6,306 nucleotides of DNA. Origin: an uncultured Kineosporia sp. GTDB lineage: Bacteria > Actinomycetota > Actinomycetes > Actinomycetales > Kineosporiaceae. Below, in pieces: positions 1 through 5,685 of this stretch. The translations under genes were made by a program, and so were the position numbers. Location: contig CALMAR010000463.1 of NCBI GenBank assembly GCA_937859855.1, positions 1 through 6,306 of the forward strand, in the 5' to 3' direction. The notes beneath the pieces were generated by a model, which saw only the letters and a list, made by a program, of their open reading frames with translations, was not told where the DNA came from and did not search any database. Numbering within the stretch: position 1 is the stretch's first letter; every line of letters starts with the position of its first letter.

Positions 1-1
1 G

Positions 2-1105
2 GTCAGCGGCGCCCGCTCGGCTGAGCCCGGCCGCCGGCTCAACCTGCGCGGCAGCCAGCCGGCCAGCCAACCCAGCAATCCTGCGCACCTACCCATCGCC
101 GTGGTCCCCACTCCGGCGGTACTGCCGATTCCGCAGGCCACCACAACCCGTCCGGCCGGGATCACACTGCCGTCGCGACGGCTCTCCCGGCAGAGTTCAT
201 TCGCACCGCCCACCCAGCCGTCCGTTCCGATCGCCGTCCCGCTCAGCCCGCCTTTGGAGGGCGAGCAGATCGGCCCCGAAGCACCGATCGCCCCGGCTGA
301 GCTGGCCGCCTTGCCCAGTCCCGGCCTCGACCCGGCCGACTGGGGTCTGAAGGACACCGTCTCGCGGCCGGTCCGCCGCCGAGGTGAGGACGCTGCCGTC
401 CCGGCCACCCGGTCCAAGGACAGCGCTCCAGCCAGGGCCAGGACCTCGCTACGCAGCAAGACGCATGCCGCTCGCCTGCTGGTGCTGGCGCTGGTGGTCG
501 GGGCTGAGGGTGTGGCGGTGACCTCACTGGCCGGCGTCTCGCACGCGGCCAAACCCGCGACCTCCGCCGGGCAGGCCAGTGGAGTCCTGGCTCTGTCCCA
601 GGCCCTTCCTGCCTCGGCCGTTCTCGCGGACGCCGCCCAGCGGCAGGAATCAGCGGTGAATGCCCAGGCGGACGCCTTCGCCCAGGCGATCGCCCAGCAC
701 GAGTCGGCCGATTCCAAGTACACGGCCGCTGTTGGCCAGGCCCAGGCTGCTGCCGCGCGGATCAAGGCGGCGGCCGAGCGCCGGGCCCGGGCGATGCGCA
801 ACGCCCAGCGCGACCCCCAGTCCGTGGCCAGGCTGTTGCTGGCCGATCGCGGCTGGTCGAGCCAGTTCGGCTGCCTGGATTCGCTCTGGACCCGGGAGAG
901 CCGCTGGAACTACCAGGCCTACAACGCCTCGTCCGGTGCCTATGGCATTCCGCAGGCGCTGCCCGGTAGCAAGATGGCTTCGGCCGGTCCGGACTGGCGG
1001 ACCAATCCGGTGACCCAGATGAAGTGGGGCCTGGATTACATCGCCGATCGGTATGGCACCCCGTGCGGCGCCTGGTCCCACAGCCAGGGACACGGCTGGT
1101 ACTGA
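2..1105 (+). CDS. Membrane-anchored or secreted transglycosylase-like (lysozyme fold) protein, 5' end beyond window
   Basis: Probable peptidoglycan-cleaving protein acting outside the membrane. Numbering from the first in-window start (GTG at 101), residues 1-120 are Pro/Ala/Ser-rich and low-complexity. Residues 125-149 form one hydrophobic segment after a basic stretch (RSKTHAAR) and end in SHAA, so it is either a signal peptide with an AxA-like cleavage site or a membrane anchor. Residues 180-240 are Ala/Gln/Arg-rich and probably helical or coiled. Residues 245-334 are the catalytic-type domain seen in many actinobacterial SLT-like proteins: TRESRW with the presumed catalytic Glu266, then [14 protein letters not shown], then a GWY terminus. 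Cys258 and Cys322 could form a disulfide. The frame stays open and G/C-rich at third positions back to base 2, and GTG 101 has no Shine-Dalgarno sequence, so the true start is probably upstream. Domain call is confident; substrate and exact activity are inferred. Confidence 0.8.
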   Translation, partial: VSGARSAEPGRRLNLRGSQPASQPSNPAHLPIAVVPTPAVLPIPQATTTRPAGITLPSRRLSRQSSFAPPTQPSVPIAVPLSPPLEGEQIGPEAPIAPAELAALPSPGLDPADWGLKDTVSRPVRRRGEDAAVPATRSKDSAPARARTSLRSKTHAARLLVLALVVGAEGVAVTSLAGVSHAAKPATSAGQASGVLALSQALPASAVLADAAQRQESAVNAQADAFAQAIAQHESADSKYTAAVGQAQAAAARIKAAAERRARAMRNAQRDPQSVARLLLADRGWSSQFGCLDSLWTRESRWNYQAYNASSGAYGIPQALPGSKMASAGPDWRTNPVTQMKWGLDYIADRYGTPCGAWSHSQGHGWY

Positions 1106-1108
1106 ATC

Positions 1109-1121
1109 GGCCGGAGCGGCC
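1109..1121 (+). terminator. Short GC hairpin after the transglycosylase gene
   Basis: A 5-bp stem (GGCCG/CGGCC) with a GAG loop begins three bases after the TGA at 1103-1105. No T-run follows, so it is at most a weak U-less terminator. The gap to fumC is only 77 bases, and read-through into fumC cannot be excluded. Confidence 0.25.
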
Positions 1122-1170
1122 TGAGTCAGTGCGCCCTTACGGCCGTCGCCTGGCCGCGGGCGGTGATGCG

Positions 1171-1174
1171 AGGA
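1171..1174 (+). promoter_or_regulatory. Ribosome binding site deciding the fumC start
   Basis: AGGA at 1171-1174 lies eight bases before GTG 1183, a normal spacing. The in-frame ATG at 1174 overlaps this motif and has no room for a site of its own. This favours GTG 1183 as the fumC start. Confidence 0.5.
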
Positions 1175-1182
1175 TGGCGCCC

Positions 1183-2583
1183 GTGAGCGATGACAGTAAG
1201 ACCTCCTGGCGGACCGAGCACGACTCCATGGGTGAGGTGCAGGTCCCCGCAGACGCCCTGTGGGGGGCGCAGACCCAGCGTGCAGTGGAGAACTTCCCGA
1301 TCAGCGGGGTCCGGATCGATCCGGCGGTGGTTCAGGCCCTGGCCCTGATCAAGCGCTCCGCCGCGATCGTGAACGCCCGGCTGAAAGTGATCGAACCGGA
1401 TGTCGCCACCGCCATCGAGGCCGCCGCCTCAGCGATCGCCGATGGCCAGTACGCCGACCAGTTCCCGATAGACGTCTTCCAGACCGGGTCGGGCACGTCT
1501 ACCAACATGAACGTGAACGAAGTGGTGGCCGCACTGGCCAGCCGGACACTGGGACGAACGGTCCACCCCAACGACCAGGTGAACGCCTCGCAATCGAGCA
1601 ACGACACCGTTCCTACCGCCGTGCATGTGGCGGCGGCCCGGACGCTCAGCGAGGAACTGAAACCCGCCCTGGTCACACTGGCCGAGGCGTTCGAGCGGCA
1701 GGCCGAAGCCGGGCAGGACGTGGTGAAGGCCGGGCGGACGCACCTGATGGACGCCACTCCGATCACGATGGGCCAGGAGTTCGGCGGCCACGCCGCGCAG
1801 ATCCGGCGCGGGATCGAGCGGCTGGAAGGCAGCCTGCCCCGGGTGGCCGAGGTGCCCCTGGGCGGAACCGCCGTCGGTACCGGCATCAATACTCCGCCCG
1901 GTTTCTCGGCCGCCGTGATCGCCGAGCTGGCTCAGGCCACCGGCCTGCCGATCACGGAGGCTCGGGATCACTTCGAGGCGCAGGGCGCCCGGGACGCGCT
2001 GGTGGAGCTGTCCGGTGTCCTCCGGGTGATCGCGGTCAGCCTGACCAAGATCTGCAACGACCTGCGCTGGATGTCGTCCGGTCCCAACGCCGGCCTGGGC
2101 GAGTTACATCTGCCCGACCTGCAGCCGGGATCCTCGATCATGCCTGGCAAGGTGAATCCGGTTGTGCCAGAAGCGGTTCTGCAGGTCTGCGCTCAGGTGG
2201 CGGGCCATGACGCGACGATCGCCTGGGCCGGGGCCAGCGGCAACTTCGAATTGAACGTGATGGTGCCGGTGATCTCCCGGGCGCTGCTGGAGCAGATCCG
2301 GTTGCTGGCCAGCGGCTCCCGGTTATTGGCCGAGCGGACGGTCGCCGGAATGCAGCCGGATGCCGAGCATGCGCTGGCGCTGGCCGAGTCCTCGCCGTCG
2401 ATCGTCACTCCGCTGGCCCGCTCGCTCGGTTACGAGGCGGCGGCCAAGATCGCAAAGCACGCCGTGGCTCAGCGGATCACGATCAAAGCGGCGGCGATCG
2501 AGCTGGGTGTGCTCGAGCGGGGCGAGCTGTCCGAGGCTGATCTCGACCGGCTGCTGGACGTCCGCTCGATGACGCATCCATAG
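1183..2583 (+). CDS. fumC: Class II fumarate hydratase (fumarase C)
   Basis: Interconverts fumarate and L-malate in the TCA cycle; a cytosolic, cofactor-free, oxygen-stable homotetramer of the fumarase/aspartase superfamily. From GTG 1183 the product is 466 residues, very close to E. coli FumC. Visible motifs: [11 protein letters not shown] near the N-terminus; GSGTSTNMN at 102-110; NASQSSNDT at 134-142; [11 protein letters not shown] with the conserved His187; and the superfamily signature [11 protein letters not shown] at 316-326 with the mobile-loop Ser318. All are intact, so the enzyme should be active. The class is fumarase rather than aspartase from the overall match, including the [13 protein letters not shown] loop context, though I could not run a comparison. 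The frame is open back to ATG 1024, but that start would overlap the transglycosylase gene by about 80 bases. ATG 1174 is the other plausible start. A decayed class I fumarase lies about 2.5 kb downstream, so FumC may be the sole fumarase here. Confidence 0.97.
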   Translation: MSDDSKTSWRTEHDSMGEVQVPADALWGAQTQRAVENFPISGVRIDPAVVQALALIKRSAAIVNARLKVIEPDVATAIEAAASAIADGQYADQFPIDVFQTGSGTSTNMNVNEVVAALASRTLGRTVHPNDQVNASQSSNDTVPTAVHVAAARTLSEELKPALVTLAEAFERQAEAGQDVVKAGRTHLMDATPITMGQEFGGHAAQIRRGIERLEGSLPRVAEVPLGGTAVGTGINTPPGFSAAVIAELAQATGLPITEARDHFEAQGARDALVELSGVLRVIAVSLTKICNDLRWMSSGPNAGLGELHLPDLQPGSSIMPGKVNPVVPEAVLQVCAQVAGHDATIAWAGASGNFELNVMVPVISRALLEQIRLLASGSRLLAERTVAGMQPDAEHALALAESSPSIVTPLARSLGYEAAAKIAKHAVAQRITIKAAAIELGVLERGELSEADLDRLLDVRSMTHP

Positions 2584-2599
2584 CGGGCGACCGCTCCGG

Positions 2600-2662
2600 C
2601 CGGGAGGATCAATCGGAAGTGTTGCGCTCTGGAGGCCGATTCAACGTCATTGATCCTCCCGG
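2600..2662. terminator. Perfect 14-bp inverted repeat downstream of fumC, possible bidirectional terminator
   Basis: Arms CCGGGAGGATCAAT (2600-2613) and ATTGATCCTCCCGG (2649-2662) are exactly complementary and separated by 35 bases. The element starts 17 bases after the fumC stop, between fumC and the minus-strand small ORF, which is where a shared terminator would sit. There is no T-run and the loop is long. A regulator site or a mobile-element scar is the alternative. Confidence 0.45.
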
Positions 2663-2685
2663 TTGGGACGGGCGCATGACCGGCG

Positions 2686-2704
2686 CGCCGCAGGCTTCGC
2701 GGCG
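2686..2704 (-). terminator. GC hairpin downstream of the small minus-strand ORF
   Basis: CGCCGC (2686-2691) pairs with GCGGCG (2699-2704) across a 7-base loop. It lies 17 bases past the stop of the minus-strand ORF at 2721. The stem is short and has no T-run, so it is a weak candidate. Confidence 0.25.
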
Positions 2705-2720
2705 GCCCGGTCCCGGGAGA

Positions 2721-2939
2721 TCAGCTGAGAGCGTCGATCAGGGTCTGGAAGCCGTTCACCACGACTTGCGACAACTGCCCCGCGGCCAGCGCTCCAGCGG
2801 CGACGGCGGCGATCAGCAGAGCCTGCCCAACCGCTTCCGCGCCGTGATCGGGTGATCGTGCCACCCGGTGCCGTGCTCCCGATCTTGGCTGGATGATCAT
2901 GATCCCCTTCATGAGGTTGCCGACGTTGCTGCCTTTCAC
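2721..2939 (-). CDS. Possible small single-helix membrane peptide, weakly Flp-pilin-like
   Basis: A 72-codon frame from GTG 2939. ATG 2912 (63 aa) and ATG 2900 (59 aa, with AAGGGG three bases upstream) are alternative starts. The N-terminal part is basic and undistinguished. From residue 33 it reads GAEAVGQALLIAAVAAGALA, a hydrophobic helix (about 37-55), then an amphipathic tail QLSQVVVNGFQTLIDALS. This order (GAxAV, Leu/Ile/Ala helix, LSxxxxxxFxxL tail) recalls Flp/Fap-type pilins of Tad systems. However, the usual Glu five residues after the cleavage Gly is Gly38 here, and no Tad gene is nearby. Codons in the second half are about 80% G/C at the third position, as expected for real genes of this organism. 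No strong ribosome site supports any start. It could be real, a relic, or chance; the pilin link is inference. Confidence 0.4.
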   Translation of the reverse strand: MKGSNVGNLMKGIMIIQPRSGARHRVARSPDHGAEAVGQALLIAAVAAGALAAGQLSQVVVNGFQTLIDALS

Positions 2940-3100
2940 TCAAGGTAGTTGTGACGTTCAGCAATCCAGCTCACAGATCGCCGCACTCCGGCCAACGGCC
3001 GAGCCGAAAGAGCCGCTCGGTCAGGTTTCGGCGTCGTACGGAGGAAGCTGATCAGGGGCGAAGCCACCAATATCGGCCAACGGCCCTCAGTCCGGGCGGC
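2940..3100. other. Non-coding gap with hairpins and a short direct repeat
   Basis: No credible gene. CGGCCAACGGCC occurs twice in direct orientation (2989-3000 and 3074-3085), and each copy can fold into a short GGCC/GGCC hairpin. Between them GCCGAAA (3003-3009) pairs with TTTCGGC (3026-3032). The second repeat copy lies 16 bases past the carbonic anhydrase stop and could contribute to its termination. The right side must also hold any promoter for the minus-strand small ORF, but I see no clear -35/-10 pair. Confidence 0.4.
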
Positions 3101-3745
3101 TCAGCTGGCGGCGCCGAGGCCTTCGGGCACCGATCCCAGTACCCGGACCTCACCGTCGGCCAGCGCATATCGCATGGCCACGATCGCTACCTGGCCGGCC
3201 TTGGCCCGGCGGGCGATCGCGGCTGACGACGTGAGCAGCGCAGCGGTGTTCAGCGAGTGCTCGGCGACGATCCCGTCGACATCGGCCGCGCCCTTGCCCC
3301 GGGCGCTGATCACGCTCGGGGTCACCAGTTCCACCACCTTGCGCAGGTAGCCTCGCGGCAGCTCGCCGCTCAGGTAAGCCTGCATAGAGGCCTCGATCGC
3401 TCCGCACCGGTCGTGCCCGAGCACCACGATCAGCGGGATGCCGAGCACGTCGACGCCGAACTCGATGGAGCCGAGCACCGCGTCGTCGATGACATGCCCG
3501 GCCGTGCGGACGACGAACAGATCGCCCAGCCCGCGATCGAAGACGATTTCGGCGGCGACCCGGGAATCCGAGCAGCCGAAGATCAACGCCCAGGGCCGCT
3601 GCCCCTGCGCGATCTGCGCGCGGCGGTCGGCGTCCTGATTGGGATGCTCGCGCGAGTTCTCGATGAATCGGCGGTTGCCGGCCAGCAGCTCGCTCAGCGC
3701 CGCTTTCGCCGCCGGCACAGGATGATCCACGCCTGATGGTGACAT
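3101..3745 (-). CDS. Beta-class carbonic anhydrase
   Basis: Zinc enzyme that interconverts CO2 and bicarbonate in the cytosol, supplying bicarbonate to carboxylases and helping pH balance. The 214-residue length is normal for bacterial beta enzymes. The zinc and catalytic set is complete: CSDSR at 58-62 gives Cys58, Asp60 and Arg62 (the Asp-Arg dyad), and HDRC at 111-114 gives His111 and Cys114. The typical N-terminal helix (LLAGNRRFIEN, 20-30), the FVVRTAGHV strand (77-85) and GSIEFGVDVLGIPLIVVLGH leading into the His ligand are all present. No signal peptide is seen. ATG 3745 is taken as the start; its ribosome site is poor, and the in-frame GTG five codons later is an alternative. The gene stands alone on its strand, divergent from the membrane protein gene. 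Bicarbonate supply to anaplerotic carboxylation would fit beside fumarase, but that link is inferred from adjacency only. Confidence 0.95.
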   Translation of the reverse strand: MSPSGVDHPVPAAKAALSELLAGNRRFIENSREHPNQDADRRAQIAQGQRPWALIFGCSDSRVAAEIVFDRGLGDLFVVRTAGHVIDDAVLGSIEFGVDVLGIPLIVVLGHDRCGAIEASMQAYLSGELPRGYLRKVVELVTPSVISARGKGAADVDGIVAEHSLNTAALLTSSAAIARRAKAGQVAIVAMRYALADGEVRVLGSVPEGLGAAS

Positions 3746-3932
3746 CTGAGCAGGCTCTGGGGCAGCGGATACCCGTGTGATGAAGGCCCTTCGTATGGCA
3801 TCGGCATTCCAGCGGTGGAGTGCTGGCCCGAACGTTGGACTTTCCGCGCGCCATCGGGTTTCAAGTCTAGCTATATGCAGTCAACCAACTACCTTCAGTC
3901 ACGAGTAGAGGAGCTTCTCGAAAGGGGACGTC
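3746..3932. promoter_or_regulatory. Divergent intergenic region between carbonic anhydrase and the membrane protein gene
   Basis: Must carry promoters for both flanking genes. The most AT-rich part is 3861-3900. On the plus strand TAGCTATAT (3868-3876) resembles a -10 element, and TTGGAC (3835-3840) resembles a -35 but lies too far upstream to pair with it. On the minus strand TTGACT (3884-3879) is a good -35-like hexamer without a convincing -10 at 16-18 bases. CAGTCA occurs twice (3878-3883 and 3896-3901), 18 bases apart, and could be a regulator site. None of these is firm. Confidence 0.35.
3921..3928 (+). promoter_or_regulatory. Ribosome binding site supporting the GTG start at 3933
   Basis: AAAGGGGA ends four bases before GTG 3933. 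It is the clearest Shine-Dalgarno sequence in the window and fixes the start of the membrane protein gene, which lacks an early ATG. Confidence 0.6.
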
Positions 3933-5042
3933 GTGGGTCCGGATACAACATTGGCGACGGTAGGCAGCATTGACGCTCGCACCGGTCACGAGGTGGACCG
4001 CCTCCGGCGCCAGGTCGAGGTGATGCTGGGATACGTCCTGGACAAGGGTCTGACCCCGGCCCCGCAGGCGTGGATGTTCGAGGCTGTCCGGGATCAGGGC
4101 GCGATCGTCGACCTGGCCGGCGAGGGGTGGAGCCCGGCGGGCACCGAGGCCGACCGCCGGGCTCAGACCGAGGCGCTGGTCCGGGCTCACCGCGACCTGA
4201 GCCGCATGATCGCTCCGGCTCGCCCCGCCACTCTGGAACTGCTGCAGCGTTACCGAGATGTCCGAAAGCCATTGCGTACCGCCGCCATTCCGAGACAAAA
4301 GAGCCAGGGCGGCGCCAGTGCAGCGCCGCCGCCGGGAAACCCCAAGCTGGGCCGGACCCGGCCAGGCCGGGGCGCCGTTGCGGCCGGCGGCAGCACAGTC
4401 CCACTGGTGCGCTGGCTGGTGTACGCGACCTTCGCCTTTCTGGCCATCTTCGTGCTGCTGGCCGCCACCCCGAAGGCGCGTGCGGCCAGCGCCGGAATCG
4501 GCCTGAGCGAAGGGATCTCGGGTCAGGCTTTCGGCACCCTGTTGCTGCGCGAGCTGTTCCTGATCTGCGCGGCTGCTCTCGGCGCCTGCCTTACCAGCCT
4601 GTACCGGGCCAGCAAGGAGGTTTCCCGCGGCACCTATGACCCCGAGTTCGACCACACCTATCTCCAGCGGATTCTGCTCGGGATGGCCTCCGGCCTGATC
4701 CTGGCCGAGCTGATCCCCCTCGGATCAGGCGGTGACACGGCGTTGTCCACGCTTGGACGCCCGGCCGTCGCGCTGGTCGGCGGCTTCGCGGCCGGGGTCG
4801 TCCATAGCGTCCTCTCGCGGCTGGTCGCGGCCATCGAGACACTGTTCAACGGTGATCAGGATGACCAGGAGGACGCCCGGCGCGAGCTGGCCCAGAAGCG
4901 AGCCGACGAGGTACTGGCCCAGGCCGACCGGGCCACCCTGGCCAAACTGCTGGAGATACGCCGGATCGCGTCGTCCGGAGCCCCCACCCGGGCCATCATC
5001 GACGAGATCGACCGGATGATCGCCCTGGTCGCCCCCAGCTGA
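3933..5042 (+). CDS. Conserved-looking four-helix membrane protein of unknown function
   Basis: A 369-residue protein I cannot name. Residues 1-115 are soluble and largely helical. Residues 116-156 are a Pro/Gly/Arg-rich linker. Hydrophobic helices follow at about 158-179, 203-224, 246-264 and 277-302. Residues 308-366 are a charged, helical, probably coiled cytosolic tail. Two stretches look constrained: YDPEFDHTYLQRILLGMASG (235-254) leading into helix 3, and LVGGFAAGVVHSVLSRLVAA (281-300) followed by IETLFNGD. I recall similar (Y/F)DP...RxxLGxxxGxILAxL and GGFxAxxVxxxLxRLVxxxExL patterns in unannotated membrane proteins of several phyla, but cannot confirm this here. It has no catalytic, transporter or sensor signature. 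It is transcribed away from the carbonic anhydrase from its own promoter region, with a good ribosome site. Its stop abuts the fumarase remnant, suggesting a rearrangement. Coding status is very likely; function is unknown. Confidence 0.88.
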   Translation: MGPDTTLATVGSIDARTGHEVDRLRRQVEVMLGYVLDKGLTPAPQAWMFEAVRDQGAIVDLAGEGWSPAGTEADRRAQTEALVRAHRDLSRMIAPARPATLELLQRYRDVRKPLRTAAIPRQKSQGGASAAPPPGNPKLGRTRPGRGAVAAGGSTVPLVRWLVYATFAFLAIFVLLAATPKARAASAGIGLSEGISGQAFGTLLLRELFLICAAALGACLTSLYRASKEVSRGTYDPEFDHTYLQRILLGMASGLILAELIPLGSGGDTALSTLGRPAVALVGGFAAGVVHSVLSRLVAAIETLFNGDQDDQEDARRELAQKRADEVLAQADRATLAKLLEIRRIASSGAPTRAIIDEIDRMIALVAPS

Positions 5043-5291
5043 GCGCCTCCGGAGCCGCCCGCTGGTAGTGGCCCGGGACATCGCCACGCCGAGTTCAAGG
5101 ACGTCTTGATGCCGGAGGGGCCCGGCGGCGCGGCTGGCTCAGGACTGTATCCGCAAGGTCGGGGTGCTGGAGTATCCCGAACTGGGGATGGGAACAATCC
5201 GGCGGATCGAGGTCCAGGATTTCCCGCGTTCGTCGTGGTCGACGACAAGGGTGGTGACCTTTTCGCCGGCGTCACCGGGCCGATGGCGATG
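5041..5291 (+). pseudogene. Remnant of class I (iron-sulfur type) fumarase
   Basis: Three pieces in shifting frames match the C-terminal half of class I fumarases. Piece one (about 5056-5085) reads RPLVVARDIA; one base is then missing and the frame resumes at 5088 as AEFKDVL, completing the family's RDIAHA region. Roughly 70-80 residues expected next (the VYYAGP to GGFYLGSIG part) are absent. Piece two (5119-5226) reads [20 protein letters not shown], then [16 protein letters not shown]. One base is missing before the Ala codon, and piece three (5229-5264) continues as [12 protein letters not shown]. Intact relatives read close to [10 protein letters not shown](I/V)WKIEVEDFPAF, then DDKGNDFF, so substitutions are also visible. 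Class I enzymes need a 4Fe-4S cluster and are unrelated to FumC; this copy cannot be functional. An 84-codon open frame at 5106-5360 threads parts of it by chance and is not a gene. Similarity is from memory of the family. Confidence 0.8.
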
Positions 5292-5685
5292 AGCATCGGG
5301 GCGCCGCCCCGGTCTGTGACATCACCAGGACCAGGACCAGAACAAGAAAAGCCGAAGTGAGAACTGAACACTGCTGGTGCTTGTGATGGAATCCGGTTCA
5401 GTCGCGGCCCGCATTCACCTTTTCGGCCTAGCCATTGACCTGAACCGGTGAGTGACTACTGAGCTCGATGTGCCCTCTGAGCAGGCAAAACAGCAGTAGG
5501 AAAACTGAAGTTAGACCGAGCGGACACTATTTCGGGGATTCCCAGGTGGGATTCCTCAGGCCCCTTTACCTTGATTCTTGGCAGCCAGGAATGACCGGCT
5601 CAGAGGGTGGGAAATTCTTCCCGGATGACCGATTTTCCAGGCTTGCTCACCGTCTCGGACACAGCGCAGGGAGACCAACGTCAGC
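5292..5685. other. AT-richer non-coding stretch with repeats, upstream of the DHQS-II gene
   Basis: No supported gene; base composition is clearly less GC-rich than in the flanking genes. It contains a small tandem repeat (ACCAGG twice plus ACCAG, 5324-5340), a 9-bp inverted repeat (5393-5401 with 5440-5448), a GGGATTCC direct repeat (5535-5542 and 5548-5555, 13 bases apart) and a compact inverted repeat GGGAA/TTCCC (5609-5622). It should hold the promoter and regulatory sites of the downstream gene. TTGACC at 5435-5440 is -35-like but lacks a good -10. Confidence 0.5.
5393..5448. repeat. Inverted repeat in the gap before the DHQS-II gene
   Basis: CCGGTTCAG (5393-5401) and CTGAACCGG (5440-5448) pair perfectly. 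With one bulged base the stem extends by two more pairs (TC with GA). The 38-base spacer is long for a terminator and no T-run follows. It could be a terminator relic of the fumarase gene or a regulator site. Confidence 0.4.

Noticed and set aside
1024..1182. N-terminal extension of fumC from ATG 1024
   Set aside because: It would overlap the transglycosylase gene, adds about 50 residues absent from fumarases and has no ribosome site.
2619..2855. 78-aa plus-strand frame opposite the small minus-strand ORF
   Set aside because: Arg/Gly/Pro/Ser-rich shadow composition with no domain; it also begins inside the 14-bp inverted repeat structure.
3003..3032. GCCGAAA/TTTCGGC hairpin considered as a riboswitch or small RNA
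   Set aside because: A single 7-bp stem with a 16-base loop matches no conserved riboswitch core I know and lacks further structure.
3257..3736. 159-aa plus-strand frame opposite carbonic anhydrase
   Set aside because: Antisense shadow of a gene with a complete zinc-ligand set; no independent family signal.
3867..4655. 262-aa minus-strand frame opposite the membrane protein gene
   Set aside because: Antisense shadow typical of high-GC DNA; it lacks recognisable domains, while the plus frame has coherent helices and a strong ribosome site.
5106..5360. 84-aa plus-strand open frame
   Set aside because: It is a chance open path through the fumarase remnant: its start and middle match the family in one frame while the intervening core (LAQDC to IEVQDFP) is in another. 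Its tail after 5264 is low-complexity.
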